From Rudaea sp. 3F27F6 (lineage in GTDB: Bacteria > Pseudomonadota > Gammaproteobacteria > Xanthomonadales > Rhodanobacteraceae), in NCBI RefSeq assembly GCF_005503555.1, contig NZ_SCNG01000001.1, positions 1,178,001 through 1,242,000 of the forward strand: a stretch of 64,000 nucleotides of DNA, in the 5' to 3' direction. The notes under the pieces were generated by a model. That model was given only the letters and a program-made list of their open reading frames with translations, was not told where the DNA came from and did no database searches. Shown here in pieces: positions 9,317 through 17,906 of the stretch. Both the position numbers and the translations under genes were made by a program. The first letter of the stretch is position 1; every line of letters begins with the position of its first letter.

Positions 9317-9751
9317 ATGAAACAACTCCTGCGACTGAGACTGACGGTGGTGGCGCCGCCGAGCGGCGTTGCGTTTGCGGTGCAGCGGGGACATTCCGGG
9401 CTTCTCGCGCCGGCCATCCAAGCAGATGGTTCGCTGGTCTTCGATTTCCAAGCCCTCGTCGCCGATCTCGACAGCGTGCCGCCCCGGCTTACCGGCGAGT
9501 TCACGCAAGGGCCGCCGGCCGTGCGCTTCGTTTACGTCAACTCGGGCACCTGCGCGGGACAGGCGGATTCCCCTTGGACGCGCCGCGCGAAAGTACCGCT
9601 CTTCGGCATCGCCGCAACGCAGATCGAAAGCGCGCTCGCCCAATCGGCGCTGTTGCAGGCGAGCATTCGCGGCACGGGAAAAGATGGCGGCCCCGCCTGC
9701 GCCAGCGTGCCGTTGTCGTCGAATTGGTCGATCGCCATTGCCGGTCGATAA
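9317..9751 (+). CDS. DUF5990-family protein
   Basis: 144 residues. The pattern matches the DUF5990 family as I know it: an N-terminal strand with PPSGVAFAVQ, 'LVFDF', then 'GEFTQGPPAVRFVYVNSG', 'AGQADSPWTRRAKVPL' and a C-terminal 'SIRGTGKDGGPACASVPL'. No signal peptide or membrane helix is seen, so it is probably cytoplasmic. Function is unknown. It precedes an AraC-type regulator by about 105 bp; that gap holds only a weak 33-codon frame. Bases 9150-9316 show no other gene. Confidence 0.75.
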   Translation: MKQLLRLRLTVVAPPSGVAFAVQRGHSGLLAPAIQADGSLVFDFQALVADLDSVPPRLTGEFTQGPPAVRFVYVNSGTCAGQADSPWTRRAKVPLFGIAATQIESALAQSALLQASIRGTGKDGGPACASVPLSSNWSIAIAGR

Positions 9752-9856
9752 TTCCTTTATGCCGACCTGCCTTGAACTGCAACTCGTCTCGGCAATCGAA
9801 GATCCGCGCGTGGTCTTCAAGATCGGCGCAATCATTCGATCGTCCACTCCAGAACC

Positions 9857-10354
9857 GTGATCACCGCTCTTCCCCATTCGAATTCTCTCGCGCGCCGGCT
9901 CGGCAGAGCCAGAGAACTGCTGTGCCACACGCTCGATCAGAAACTGACGCTCGAACAGGCGGCGCGCGAAGCAGCGCTGACGCCGAGCCACTTCATCCGC
10001 GCATTCAAGTCCGTGTTCGGGCAGACGCCGCAACAGATGCGCATCGATGCACGCATCGATCTGGCGAAGAGACTGCTTATTCTCGATTCCATGTCGGTCA
10101 CCGACGTCTGCGCGGCGGCGGGATTCGCCAGCCTCGGCACATTCAGCCATGTATTTGCGCACCGCATCGGCTCATCGCCGTCGGTGTTCCGGCGCGATGC
10201 GCGCACACTGGCGCAAGTGCCGGGAACGCTGCCGCCGAAGCTCTATCCGGGCTGCTTCACGCTTATGGCGTATTGGCCGGCGGGCGCAATTTTTGAGAAG
10301 CGCGACCGCGCCGACTCTGCCAAGCTGCGACCTCCCTCGCAACGCCAACTCTAG
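9857..10354 (+). CDS. AraC-family transcriptional regulator (DNA-binding domain only)
   Basis: Short regulator of 165 residues that consists essentially of the double helix-turn-helix DNA-binding region. Helix 1 region is 'LTLEQAAREAALTPSHFIRAFKSVFG' (first HTH), followed by 'TPQQMRIDARIDLAKRLL' and the second HTH 'SVTDVCAAAGFASLGTFSHVFAHRIG'. There is no ligand-binding or cupin domain, as in the small AraC proteins that sit next to glyoxalase-fold genes. The start codon is GTG. It lies 15 bp upstream of a VOC-family gene, and this regulator/VOC pair is a common bacterial arrangement. Confidence 0.88.
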   Translation: MITALPHSNSLARRLGRARELLCHTLDQKLTLEQAAREAALTPSHFIRAFKSVFGQTPQQMRIDARIDLAKRLLILDSMSVTDVCAAAGFASLGTFSHVFAHRIGSSPSVFRRDARTLAQVPGTLPPKLYPGCFTLMAYWPAGAIFEKRDRADSAKLRPPSQRQL

Positions 10355-10369
10355 AAGGTAAGCAACGCC

Positions 10370-10768
10370 ATGAGCCTGAAGATCAAGTTGAACAGCGTCA
10401 TCGTCGACAACCAGGACAAGGCGCTGAAGTTCTACACCGACGTGCTCGGCTTCGCGAAATGCCGCGACATCGACGTGGGCGGCGGCTTCCGCTGGATCAC
10501 GGTATTCGCGCCGGACGGACATCACGACGTCGAACTGGCACTGGAGCCGAACGTGAATCCGGCCGGCAAGACCTACCAGGCGGCGCTGTTCGAGCAGAAC
10601 ATCCCGGCGACCGCATTCGAAGTGGAGGATATCGACGCGGAGCATCAGCGCCTGAAGGCTCGCGGCGTCGTCTTCACGACGACGCCTACGCAGATGGGGC
10701 CGGTCAGCATCGCCGTGTTCGCCGACACCTGCGGCAATCTGATCCAGATTTACCAAGCGCTGAACTGA
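10370..10768 (+). CDS. VOC-family (glyoxalase/bleomycin-resistance fold) protein
   Basis: 132-residue vicinal-oxygen-chelate protein with the expected two beta-alpha-beta-beta-beta modules: 'NSVIVDNQDKALKFYTDVLGF' at the start, 'VELALEP' and 'FEVEDIDAEHQRLKARGVVF' in the middle, and 'FADTCGNLIQIYQ' at the end. Metal-ligand positions in this family (His/Gln and Glu) are partly present: His517-type HHD region and a terminal Asn-Leu-Ile-Gln. It could be a dioxygenase, isomerase or binding protein; the substrate is not predictable. It forms an operon with the AraC gene 15 bp upstream. Confidence 0.85.
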   Translation: MSLKIKLNSVIVDNQDKALKFYTDVLGFAKCRDIDVGGGFRWITVFAPDGHHDVELALEPNVNPAGKTYQAALFEQNIPATAFEVEDIDAEHQRLKARGVVFTTTPTQMGPVSIAVFADTCGNLIQIYQALN

Positions 10769-11138
10769 CGCGACAGCGCGCCATCGCCGACTTCACCTCG
10801 GCGCAAAAAACGGCAGCGCGGCAGTCCTCGATACGTCTCGCTGCCCGGAAGCCGGAACGGCCGAAGTTCTCCGGCCGACGGCCCATCCCGCAATCGCTGC
10901 GCCCCTTCCACGCGGGAGCCCTCCAGCGACTGCCGGCGTCGACTGCGTTCCGCCTCTGAACGGCTGGACAGACCGCTAACGGAACCTGCCGGCTGACGCT
11001 CGGCGCCGAATCCGCATAACCCGCTCCCTTCGCGAGCGAACTTTCTCAACCTTGTGCATTTTACGATTTTTTAATATAACATTGCCTAAGAATCATTCTC
11101 ATTCGTTTTAAACCTATGTCGCATCGACTGGTGGGCGC
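10769..11138. promoter_or_regulatory. Gene-free region with Fur-box-like site upstream of the peroxidase/porin/FMN operon
   Basis: 370 bp without a convincing gene. The 5' part is GC-rich, with nothing recognised. From about 11055 the base composition turns AT-rich and carries a Fur-type operator at 11086-11103 (ctaagaatcattctcatt), which matches 15 of 18 positions of the classical inverted-repeat iron box. It sits about 36-53 bp upstream of the ATG at 11139, i.e. where it would overlap or closely follow a promoter. This predicts iron-repressed transcription of the genes from 11139 to 15830. Confidence 0.6.
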
Positions 11139-12395
11139 ATGATCGCTGGGTGGTCGTTGTGTGCGGGCAAGTCCCGCAATGTTTCGCATGGCTTACGCGC
11201 GGCGCTTTGCGCCCTGCTGCTCGCCGCGGCTCCGGGCTTCGTTTCCGGCGGCGGCAATACGGTTCCCGCGCAGGCGGCGCTGTCCGCCTTGGGCCAGAAA
11301 ATCTTCGCCGACGAATCGCTTTCGGCCTCGGGCAAGATGGCCTGCGCGACCTGCCACGATCCGAAGTTCGCCCACGCGCAGAACAACGCGCTCGCCGTGC
11401 AGTCGGGCGGCGCGAATCTCGACGTGCCGGGATTCCGCTCGGTGCCGAGCCTGCGCTATCTCAACCTCAACATCCCGTTCTTCTTCGCCAACGACGGCAC
11501 GCCGACCGGCGGTTTCAACCGCGACGGCCGCGCCAACGATCTCGTCGCCCAGGCCGAGCGCCCGTTCCTCGCCGCGCACGAAATGGCCAACGGCGATGCG
11601 GCCGCGGTGGTCGACAAGCTGAGCCGCGCGAGCTACGCCGACGAATTCCGCGGCCTGTTCGGCGCCGACGTGTTCACCAAGGCCGACACGGCGTTTCTCG
11701 CCGCGCGCTACGCGCTGTCGGTATACGAAACCACCGAGCCGCAATTCCGCCCGTTCTCGTCCAAGTTCGATCTGTTCCTCAAGGGCAAGCTCAGGCTCAG
11801 CGAGCAGGAACTGCGCGGCTATGCGCTGTTCAACAATCCGAACAAGGGACGCTGCGCCGCCTGCCATTTGTCGACCCGGCAGGCGAACGGCGATCCGCCC
11901 GTGTTCACCGACTACACCTACGACAACCTCGGCGTGCCGCGCAATGCGGAGATTCCGGCCAACGACGACCCGGCCTATTTCGACATGGGCCTGTGCGGCC
12001 CCGAGCGCACCGATCTCGCCAACCGCAGCGATCTGTGCGGCCAGTTCAAGGTGCCGACCCTGCGCAACATCGTCACGCGCAAGGTGATCTTCCACAACGG
12101 CTACTTCAAGTCGCTGCGCGAGGCGGTGCAGTTCTACGTGCAGCGCGACACCAACGCCGACAAGTGGTATCCAGCCGACGGCGACGGCGCGGTGCACAAG
12201 TTCAACGACGTGCCGCCGCTGCTGACACGCAACGTCAACACCACCGAAGGCCCGTACGACCGCCATCCGGGCGATGCGCCGGCGCTGAGCGAGCCCGAGA
12301 TCGACGACGTGATGGTCTTCCTCGCCACGCTGACCGACGGCTACGACCCGGCGACCGGCACAGCCGATCCCGCTCGCGACCTGCCGAAGCAATGA
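11139..12395 (+). CDS. Di-heme cytochrome-c peroxidase / MauG-family protein
   Basis: Periplasmic c-type cytochrome, 418 residues. After a signal peptide (about residues 1-46) there are two CxxCH heme sites: C69-A-T-C72-H73 in the N-terminal domain and C239-A-A-C242-H243 in the C-terminal domain, the layout of bacterial cytochrome-c peroxidases and MauG. 'FHNGYFKSLREAVQFYV' and the closing 'VMVFLATLTDGY' are also family features. It may reduce peroxide or oxidise a protein partner; which cannot be told. It is the first gene behind a Fur-box-like site and is followed after 75 bp by a porin. A GC-rich hairpin without a U-tract lies at 12401-12420, perhaps modulating mRNA stability rather than ending transcription. 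Confidence 0.92.
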   Translation: MIAGWSLCAGKSRNVSHGLRAALCALLLAAAPGFVSGGGNTVPAQAALSALGQKIFADESLSASGKMACATCHDPKFAHAQNNALAVQSGGANLDVPGFRSVPSLRYLNLNIPFFFANDGTPTGGFNRDGRANDLVAQAERPFLAAHEMANGDAAAVVDKLSRASYADEFRGLFGADVFTKADTAFLAARYALSVYETTEPQFRPFSSKFDLFLKGKLRLSEQELRGYALFNNPNKGRCAACHLSTRQANGDPPVFTDYTYDNLGVPRNAEIPANDDPAYFDMGLCGPERTDLANRSDLCGQFKVPTLRNIVTRKVIFHNGYFKSLREAVQFYVQRDTNADKWYPADGDGAVHKFNDVPPLLTRNVNTTEGPYDRHPGDAPALSEPEIDDVMVFLATLTDGYDPATGTADPARDLPKQ

Positions 12396-12470
12396 CGCCT
12401 GCGCGCGCTTTCCCGCGCGCGGCGATGTCCTTCCGGGAAAAGTATCTTTTTATCTTTTTGGAGAAACGAC

Positions 12471-13874
12471 ATGCAGCGTAAACAGCTGGCGCTGGCTATC
12501 CTGATGTCCTGCGCGGGACTCGCGCCGAACGCCTACGCCGACGATGCGAAACTGAAGGCGGAAGTCGAAGCGCTGCGCGCCGAAGTCGCCGAGTTGCGCG
12601 GCCTCGTGCACGAGATGCAGGCGCAGCGCACGCAGCCGCCCACGCCGGCAGCGCCCGTCTCTGGGCAAAGCATCGCTGCGACCGCGGCCCCTGCGGCCCC
12701 GGTTGCGGCAAACGCGCCGACCGCGCCCGCGCCCACGCAGCCCGTCGCGACGACGACCGCCGGCGAGCCGATTCCGGGCACCGGCGGCAGCGGCGTCGCG
12801 CTCGGCGCGAACACCTCGTTCTGGGGCTACGGACAGCTCGACTACAACCGCCCGACGGCGCGCGCAGGCGATACCGTGGCCGACCTGACCCGTGCGGTGA
12901 TCGGCTTCAACCACGTCTTCGACGAGAACACGCGTGTCTACGGCGAGATCGAGTGGGAACACGCGGTCGCGTCGAGTTCGGACAAAGGCGAAACCGAAAT
13001 CGAGCAGCTCTACGTCGAGCATGCGCTCGCGCCGAACTACGGCGTGCGCGTCGGCCTCATGCTGGTTCCGCTCGGCCTGCTCAACGAGCACCACGAGCCG
13101 AGCAACTACTACGGCGTCGAGCGCAACTTCGTCGAGCAGGCGATCATCCCGAGCACGTGGCGCGAAGGCGGCGTAGCGATGTACGGCAGCACCGAATGGG
13201 GACTCAACTGGAACGTCGGCGTCGGTACCGGACCCAACCTCGGCGCCTGGGACCCGACCGCGGACGAAGGCCGCATTTCGCCGCTCGGCAGCATCCATCA
13301 GGAATTGCAGCTCGCCAAGGCGCGCGATCCGTCGATCTATGCAGCCGGAAACTGGCAAGGCATTCCGGGCCTGCTCGTCGGCGGCGGCATCTTCACCGGC
13401 AAGATCGGACAGGGCAATGCGACCCTGCCGGTCAACGACTCGCGCCTCGTCCTCAGCGAAGCGCACGTGCGCTGGCAGCCGGGCCCGTTCGACCTTTCCG
13501 CGCTGTACACGCGCGGCACGATCAGCAACACGCAGGATCTGAACCTGCAGTTCCTCGGCCAGCCGACGCCGGTGCCGAAATCGTTCTGGGGCGGCTACGT
13601 GCAGGGCGCGTGGCACGCGCTCGCCTGGGGCAACGATTCGAGCCTGTCGCCGTTTCTGCGCTACGAGATGTTCAACACCGCGGCGTCGTATGCGACGCAG
13701 CCGTTCGGTCTCGGCACGGCGCCGCTACCGACTCAGCGCGTGTGGACGGTCGGCGCGAACTACTATCTGAACCCGAACGTGGTGTTCAAGATCGACTATC
13801 AGAAATTCCACTACGAAGATGTGGCGCTCAGTTACGGCAATCGCTTCGATCTCGGCCTGGGCTACCAGTTCTGA
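12471..13874 (+). CDS. Outer-membrane porin with N-terminal coiled coil
   Basis: 467 residues. A signal peptide ending 'APNAYADD' is followed by a heptad-rich helix (residues about 24-48, 'KLKAEVEALRAEVAELRGLV'), an Ala/Pro linker, and a beta-barrel domain with alternating aromatic strands, ending in Gly-Tyr-Gln-Phe. The coiled coil plus barrel is typical of OprO/OprP-like and related trimeric porins whose helices reach into the periplasm. A GGAG ribosome site in an unusually AT-rich leader precedes the ATG. By position it belongs to the Fur-box operon with the peroxidase and flavin proteins. Its substrate is unknown; an anion or a chelated metal is possible but not shown. Confidence 0.85.
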   Translation: MQRKQLALAILMSCAGLAPNAYADDAKLKAEVEALRAEVAELRGLVHEMQAQRTQPPTPAAPVSGQSIAATAAPAAPVAANAPTAPAPTQPVATTTAGEPIPGTGGSGVALGANTSFWGYGQLDYNRPTARAGDTVADLTRAVIGFNHVFDENTRVYGEIEWEHAVASSSDKGETEIEQLYVEHALAPNYGVRVGLMLVPLGLLNEHHEPSNYYGVERNFVEQAIIPSTWREGGVAMYGSTEWGLNWNVGVGTGPNLGAWDPTADEGRISPLGSIHQELQLAKARDPSIYAAGNWQGIPGLLVGGGIFTGKIGQGNATLPVNDSRLVLSEAHVRWQPGPFDLSALYTRGTISNTQDLNLQFLGQPTPVPKSFWGGYVQGAWHALAWGNDSSLSPFLRYEMFNTAASYATQPFGLGTAPLPTQRVWTVGANYYLNPNVVFKIDYQKFHYEDVALSYGNRFDLGLGYQF

Positions 13875-13936
13875 TCCGGGTCGCCTAGCATGCGGCTTCC
13901 CGCCGTCCCGGCGGGGCGGGAAGCAGTGAGGTGCTT

Positions 13937-14458
13937 ATGCACGTGCGTTGGTTGATTCCATTCGGTGCCGCGGCAGTGAGCCAGGCGGCGTTCGCCACGC
14001 AGTACATGAGCGTGCAGCAGGCGCAACAGGAAGCATTCGCCGGTGCGAGCGAATTTCGCCCGACGGCGGCGCCCGACGCAGCGGCACTCGCGGCGGTCGG
14101 TGCGCCTGGCGGCTGGTCGCCGCAGATCTTCACGGCGCAGGCGGGCGACAAGAAACTCGGCTGGCTGATCGTCGATCAGGTGATCGGCAAGAGCGAGGCG
14201 ATCACCTATTCGCTCGCGCTCGACACGGCCGGCACCGTGATCGCACTCGAAGTGCTCGAATACCGCGAGTCGCACGGCGGCGAAGTGCGCATGCCGGCCT
14301 GGCGCAAGCAGTTCGTCGGCAAGACCGCTGCCGACGCGGCCGCGCTCAACCGCGACATCAAAATCATCTCGGGCGCGACCCTGTCCTGCCGCCATCTCAC
14401 CGAAGGCGTGCAGCGATTGCTCAAGCTCTATCAGGCTGCGTTGAAGACGCCGGCATGA
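13937..14458 (+). CDS. Periplasmic FMN-binding domain protein
   Basis: 173 residues from the ATG at 13937, preceded by GTGAGG. A GTG at 13931 is in frame but less likely. After a signal peptide (about 1-22) there is one FMN-binding domain of the RnfG/NqrC type: 'GWLIVDQVIGKSEAITYSLALD' strands and the flavinylation motif SGATLS at residues 145-150, in which Thr148 is the expected phosphoester attachment site for FMN. The immediately following ApbE gene supplies the flavin transferase, which strongly supports covalent flavinylation. A hairpin (arms 13896-13904 and 13915-13923) lies just upstream of the ribosome site. Confidence 0.9.
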   Translation: MHVRWLIPFGAAAVSQAAFATQYMSVQQAQQEAFAGASEFRPTAAPDAAALAAVGAPGGWSPQIFTAQAGDKKLGWLIVDQVIGKSEAITYSLALDTAGTVIALEVLEYRESHGGEVRMPAWRKQFVGKTAADAAALNRDIKIISGATLSCRHLTEGVQRLLKLYQAALKTPA

Positions 14459-15327
14459 GCGTGCGCCTGCAACGCGCGCGACCGTGGCTCGGCACCCTGG
14501 TCGAGATGCGCGTCGATGCAGCCGATACGGCCTGCGCGCGCGCTGCGATCGAGGCGGCCTTCGCCGAAGTCGAAGCGGCGCACCGCCGTATGAGTTTCCA
14601 CGAACCCGACAGCGATCTGTCGCGACTGCACGCCGCACTGCCCGGAACGGCGGTCGACATCGATCCGCGCACTCTCGACGTCCTGCGCTGCGCGCTCGAA
14701 CTGGCCGAACGCAGCGACGGGCATTTCGATCCGAGCATCGCCGGCGAACTTGTTGCGCAGGGATTTCTGCCCGCGCCGCGCTCGCCGTTCGTTCCCGATC
14801 GCGGCGCGAACTGGCGCGACGTCGAACTGATCGAAGCCGGCCGGGTACGTTTGCATCGGCCGCTCTGGCTCGATCTCGGCGGTATCGCCAAGGGCTATGC
14901 GGTCGATCGCGCAATCGAGCAGTTGCTTGCGCACGGCGCCGACATCGCGCTCGTCAATGCCGGCGGCGATCTGCGTGCGGCCGGCGCATTCGAGGAAATC
15001 GTGCACCTGCGCGGTGCGGACAATTCGGCCGTCAGCGGCGCCGTCGCGATCCGCGACGCAGCGCTGGCGACGAGTATCGGCGCAGCGACGCGACGGCGCA
15101 GCGGCAACGCCTGGATCGGCACGCATTTCGACGCGCGCGACAGGCGAGCCGTCGGCCTCTCCGCCGCGGCCAGCGTGATCGCGCCGACCTGCATGCTCGC
15201 CGATGCGCTGACCAAGGTCGTGTTCGCGGCGCCGGCCGCGCTGACCCGGCGCGTGCTCGATCACTATCGAGCGCAAGCCGTCGTCGACGAAGCGGGCACC
15301 GCCCGGCATTACTCGAACGCGGCATGA
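14455..15327 (+). CDS. apbE: FAD:protein FMN transferase (ApbE family)
   Basis: 290 residues. ApbE transfers FMN from FAD onto a Thr of a target protein in the periplasm. Family landmarks are 'LGTLVEMRV' near the start, 'FHEPDSDLSRL' (residues 48-58), 'SDGHFDPSIAG', the LDLGGIAKGYAVDRA segment (139-153), 'VNAGGDLRA' (168-175) and the C-terminal 'MLADALTKVVF'. No obvious Sec signal or lipobox is seen with this start, so export may use another route or the enzyme may act before export; this is a mild oddity. The ATG overlaps the stop of the FMN-binding gene by 4 bp, and the stop overlaps the next start by 4 bp, so the three are translationally coupled. Confidence 0.92.
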   Translation: MSVRLQRARPWLGTLVEMRVDAADTACARAAIEAAFAEVEAAHRRMSFHEPDSDLSRLHAALPGTAVDIDPRTLDVLRCALELAERSDGHFDPSIAGELVAQGFLPAPRSPFVPDRGANWRDVELIEAGRVRLHRPLWLDLGGIAKGYAVDRAIEQLLAHGADIALVNAGGDLRAAGAFEEIVHLRGADNSAVSGAVAIRDAALATSIGAATRRRSGNAWIGTHFDARDRRAVGLSAAASVIAPTCMLADALTKVVFAAPAALTRRVLDHYRAQAVVDEAGTARHYSNAA

Positions 15328-15830
15328 GCGGCCCCGCATCGCGCCCGCATTCCGCGCATCGCCATGCACACGGCACACACGGCCTGCGCCTGTCGCCGCG
15401 TCATCGGCGCCTCGCCTACGCCACGTTCGCGGCGATCTGGCTCACCGGTATACTTTGGCTGATTTTCCACTATTTCCTGCAGCGCCACGGAGAATTCGGC
15501 GCCGAGCCGCATCCGCTCGAAGCCTGGTGGCTGCGCCTGCACGGCGCCGCGGCGTTCCTTGCGCTCTGGCTCGGCGGCGTGATCTGGATCGTGCATGTGC
15601 GCCACGGCCTGGCGCGGCCGAAGCGGCGCCGCAGCGGTCTCGTGCTGATCGCCATGTTCGCCGTGCTCGCCGCGACCGGCTATCTGCTCTACTACGCGAG
15701 CGACGACGGCGTGCGCGACGCCGTGCGGCTTCTGCACTGGCTGGTCGGACTCGGCCTCGCCGCGCCGTTCCTGATCCACAGCCTGCACGCGCGCCGTGCA
15801 CGCCGGACAAACGAAGCGAACACGCGTTGA
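15324..15830 (+). CDS. Small His-rich inner-membrane protein, possible b-type heme carrier
   Basis: 168 residues, starting in a 4-bp overlap with apbE. A His/Arg-rich cytoplasmic N-terminus (about 1-30) is followed by four predicted membrane helices (about 33-52, 70-91, 106-124, 134-152). Histidines lie in or next to helices 2 and 4: H73, H91 and H94, and H138 and H152. That paired spacing is what a bis-heme b cytochrome would need. I do not recognise a named family. Given the coupling to an FMN protein and ApbE, it is plausibly the membrane electron donor to the periplasmic flavin. This is an inference. Confidence 0.75.
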   Translation: MSGPASRPHSAHRHAHGTHGLRLSPRHRRLAYATFAAIWLTGILWLIFHYFLQRHGEFGAEPHPLEAWWLRLHGAAAFLALWLGGVIWIVHVRHGLARPKRRRSGLVLIAMFAVLAATGYLLYYASDDGVRDAVRLLHWLVGLGLAAPFLIHSLHARRARRTNEANTR

Positions 15831-15924
15831 GCGTTTCCGACACTCGCCAAGTTAGCTGGCACGCTTAAACCTGACAGTGCGGACTCGCATCTTTATCGCT
15901 GTCGTCATCGAGGCGGAAATACTT

Positions 15925-17685
15925 ATGCGATTTGCTGTACTCATTTGTTCGACGCACCGCCGGTCTTTATTGTTTTTCGGTTTTTGGGCCGCTTGCTTGA
16001 CTGCGCCTGCCGTGGCTCGGCCTGCGGATTCCGCGCCTTCCACCGACTGTTCCTCGCAACGGCCGTTCTGCGCAGCCATTGCGCGCTACGCGAAGCAGCT
16101 GCGCCTGCCCGGCTACGCGCTGGCCGTCGCGCGCGATGGGCGCATCGTCTACACACAAACGGAAGGTTTCGCCGACAGCGAACGCCGCACGCCGATTCGC
16201 ACCGACTCGATCTTTCCGATTGCCTCGATCACGAAAACGTTCACCGCGGCGCTGATGATGCGCTACGCCGAAGCGGGACGCATCGGCCTCGACGATTACC
16301 TGACCGGCTATCCGCAGTTCGCCAATGCCGCGGCTTGGCTTTACAACAGCCCGGACATCCGCATCCGCCATGTGATTTCGCAGACGTCGGAGGGAGCGAA
16401 ACCGGGCGCAGTCTTCAGCTACAACGGCAACCGTTTCAACGCCGTCTACGGCGTCTTCGCCAAGCTGAGCGGAGACACGGATTACGCACGCGCATTCGCA
16501 GGCGAAGTCCATGCGCAGATCCTCGCCCCGCTCGGCATGCACGACACATTGACTGCGTTTCCCGGCGCGGCGGCTGATGCACACGCCGCACGCATCGTCA
16601 CTCCGTACCGCTACGACACGCAACAACACGCATTCGTCGCAGATAACGACCTGAAGACCGGCCACCGCCTCGCCTATCCGAACAGCGGAATGCTCTCCAC
16701 GCTCGCCGATCTCGTGCGCTATATCGCCGCGCTCGACCGCGGCGAACTGATGCGCGCGGCGAGTGTGGAGGAAATGACCACACCTTTCCGGCTCAACCGC
16801 GGCGCGTCATCGCCCTACGGGCTAGGTTGGTTCAGCGAGGAGTGGAACGGAACTAAGATTTATTGGGTTTATGGCCTCGGCCCCTCCTACTGTTCGTTCC
16901 TGCTCCACGTTCCGAGTGAAAAACTCAGTTTCGTCTTCTTCGCCAACAACGACGCGCCGACCGCTGCTTTGCGTCTCAACTACGGCAACGCATTGCAGTT
17001 TCCGCCGGCGGCGGCGTTTCTGCGCCAGTTCGCCGCGCTCGGCCGGACGATTCCCGCCATCGATCCGATGGCGGATGCGCGCACGCTCGAATCCACAATC
17101 GCCCGTCTTCCGGCCGCCGCGCGGCAGGCGGCTTTCGCCCAGCTCACCGGTGTTGCGCTGACCCAGCGTTATACAGAAAAAACCTATGAGGAACGCCCCG
17201 GTGGCGCACTCGCGCTCGCCGCGATGCTGCGCCGGATCGACCCGGGATACTTCCGTGCGCTGCGGCCGGAACTGATCGCGCTTGCGCTCGAACTCGCCGA
17301 TCCGAGCCTGACCGATGCAATGGACGATCTCGGCAGTGCGTACGCCGCGGCCGGCGCCATCGATCCACGCATCAGCCAGTATCTCGCCAACTTCTATGCC
17401 CAGGTCGGCGCCGAAACCCGCGCGATCGACTATCGCGCTGCGCTCATCGCAGCGCCAGGCTACGAGACCAACGAAGCGACCATCGCCAGCGCTTTCGCGC
17501 TCGGTGATCAGTATTTCCACCGTGGCGACATTGCCGCGGGAAGAAACGCCTACTGGATCGGCATACGCGACGCCACGGCCGCAGGCTGGAGCGCGGAATT
17601 CGCCAATACCAAGCGACAGCGGATGAACGAGCTGAGCGGCGCGAAGGGCGTGCGCGCGGATTCTCCGCCCGGACAGCCGCGATAG
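15925..17685 (+). CDS. Secreted serine hydrolase of the beta-lactamase (class C/PBP4*) family
   Basis: 586 residues from the ATG at 15925; a GTG at 15877 is in frame but would extend the signal. The signal peptide ends near 'APAVARPADS'. The active-site S-x-x-K is S101-I-T-K104 in 'FPIASITKTFTAALMM', and the second motif is a variant YNGN (Tyr166) where YxN is usual. The beta-lactamase-like domain runs to about residue 370. The C-terminal 200 residues are helical and alanine-rich, with a TPR-like feel ('YLANFYAQVGAETRAIDYRAAL'). It is likely a peptidase or esterase rather than a true beta-lactamase. It lies about 95 bp after the flavin operon and may have its own promoter. Confidence 0.83.
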   Translation: MRFAVLICSTHRRSLLFFGFWAACLTAPAVARPADSAPSTDCSSQRPFCAAIARYAKQLRLPGYALAVARDGRIVYTQTEGFADSERRTPIRTDSIFPIASITKTFTAALMMRYAEAGRIGLDDYLTGYPQFANAAAWLYNSPDIRIRHVISQTSEGAKPGAVFSYNGNRFNAVYGVFAKLSGDTDYARAFAGEVHAQILAPLGMHDTLTAFPGAAADAHAARIVTPYRYDTQQHAFVADNDLKTGHRLAYPNSGMLSTLADLVRYIAALDRGELMRAASVEEMTTPFRLNRGASSPYGLGWFSEEWNGTKIYWVYGLGPSYCSFLLHVPSEKLSFVFFANNDAPTAALRLNYGNALQFPPAAAFLRQFAALGRTIPAIDPMADARTLESTIARLPAAARQAAFAQLTGVALTQRYTEKTYEERPGGALALAAMLRRIDPGYFRALRPELIALALELADPSLTDAMDDLGSAYAAAGAIDPRISQYLANFYAQVGAETRAIDYRAALIAAPGYETNEATIASAFALGDQYFHRGDIAAGRNAYWIGIRDATAAGWSAEFANTKRQRMNELSGAKGVRADSPPGQPR

Positions 17686-17830
17686 AGCCGGCGCCGGCAG
17701 CGTGTAGTGCGGCGGCTGGCACTTCAGTCGGACCAAACCGTCGAGCGGAGTTGGCAGAACATCCAGTCAATCCGAGTCGGACACCGTGATACCGGAGAAC
17801 TCGGCCATCGCCGGCATCGGCGTCAGCGCA

Positions 17831-17857
17831 TGTCACACACCGCCGCGCTGTTCCGTC
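17831..17857 (+). promoter_or_regulatory. ECF41-type promoter of the sigma factor gene (autoregulation)
   Basis: TGTCACA at 17831-17837 and CGTC at 17854-17857 are separated by exactly 16 nt, which is the promoter consensus reported for ECF41 sigma factors. It lies about 50 nt upstream of the ATG at 17907, so transcription would begin near 17865. This also argues for ATG 17907 over the upstream GTG at 17868 as the start of the sigma factor. Confidence 0.75.
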
Positions 17858-17906
17858 TACGCGAAGTGTGTGGTGCACTTCCCAGCCCGTGAAAAATCCG
17901 ATCGAT

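Noticed and set aside
9759..9860. 33-codon frame whose stop overlaps the GTG of the AraC gene
   Set aside because: No ribosome site and no recognisable feature; the overlap alone is weak evidence.
12397..12422. Terminator between peroxidase and porin genes
   Set aside because: GC-rich hairpin lacks a U-tract, and the porin gene follows in the same direction; more likely a processing or stability element.
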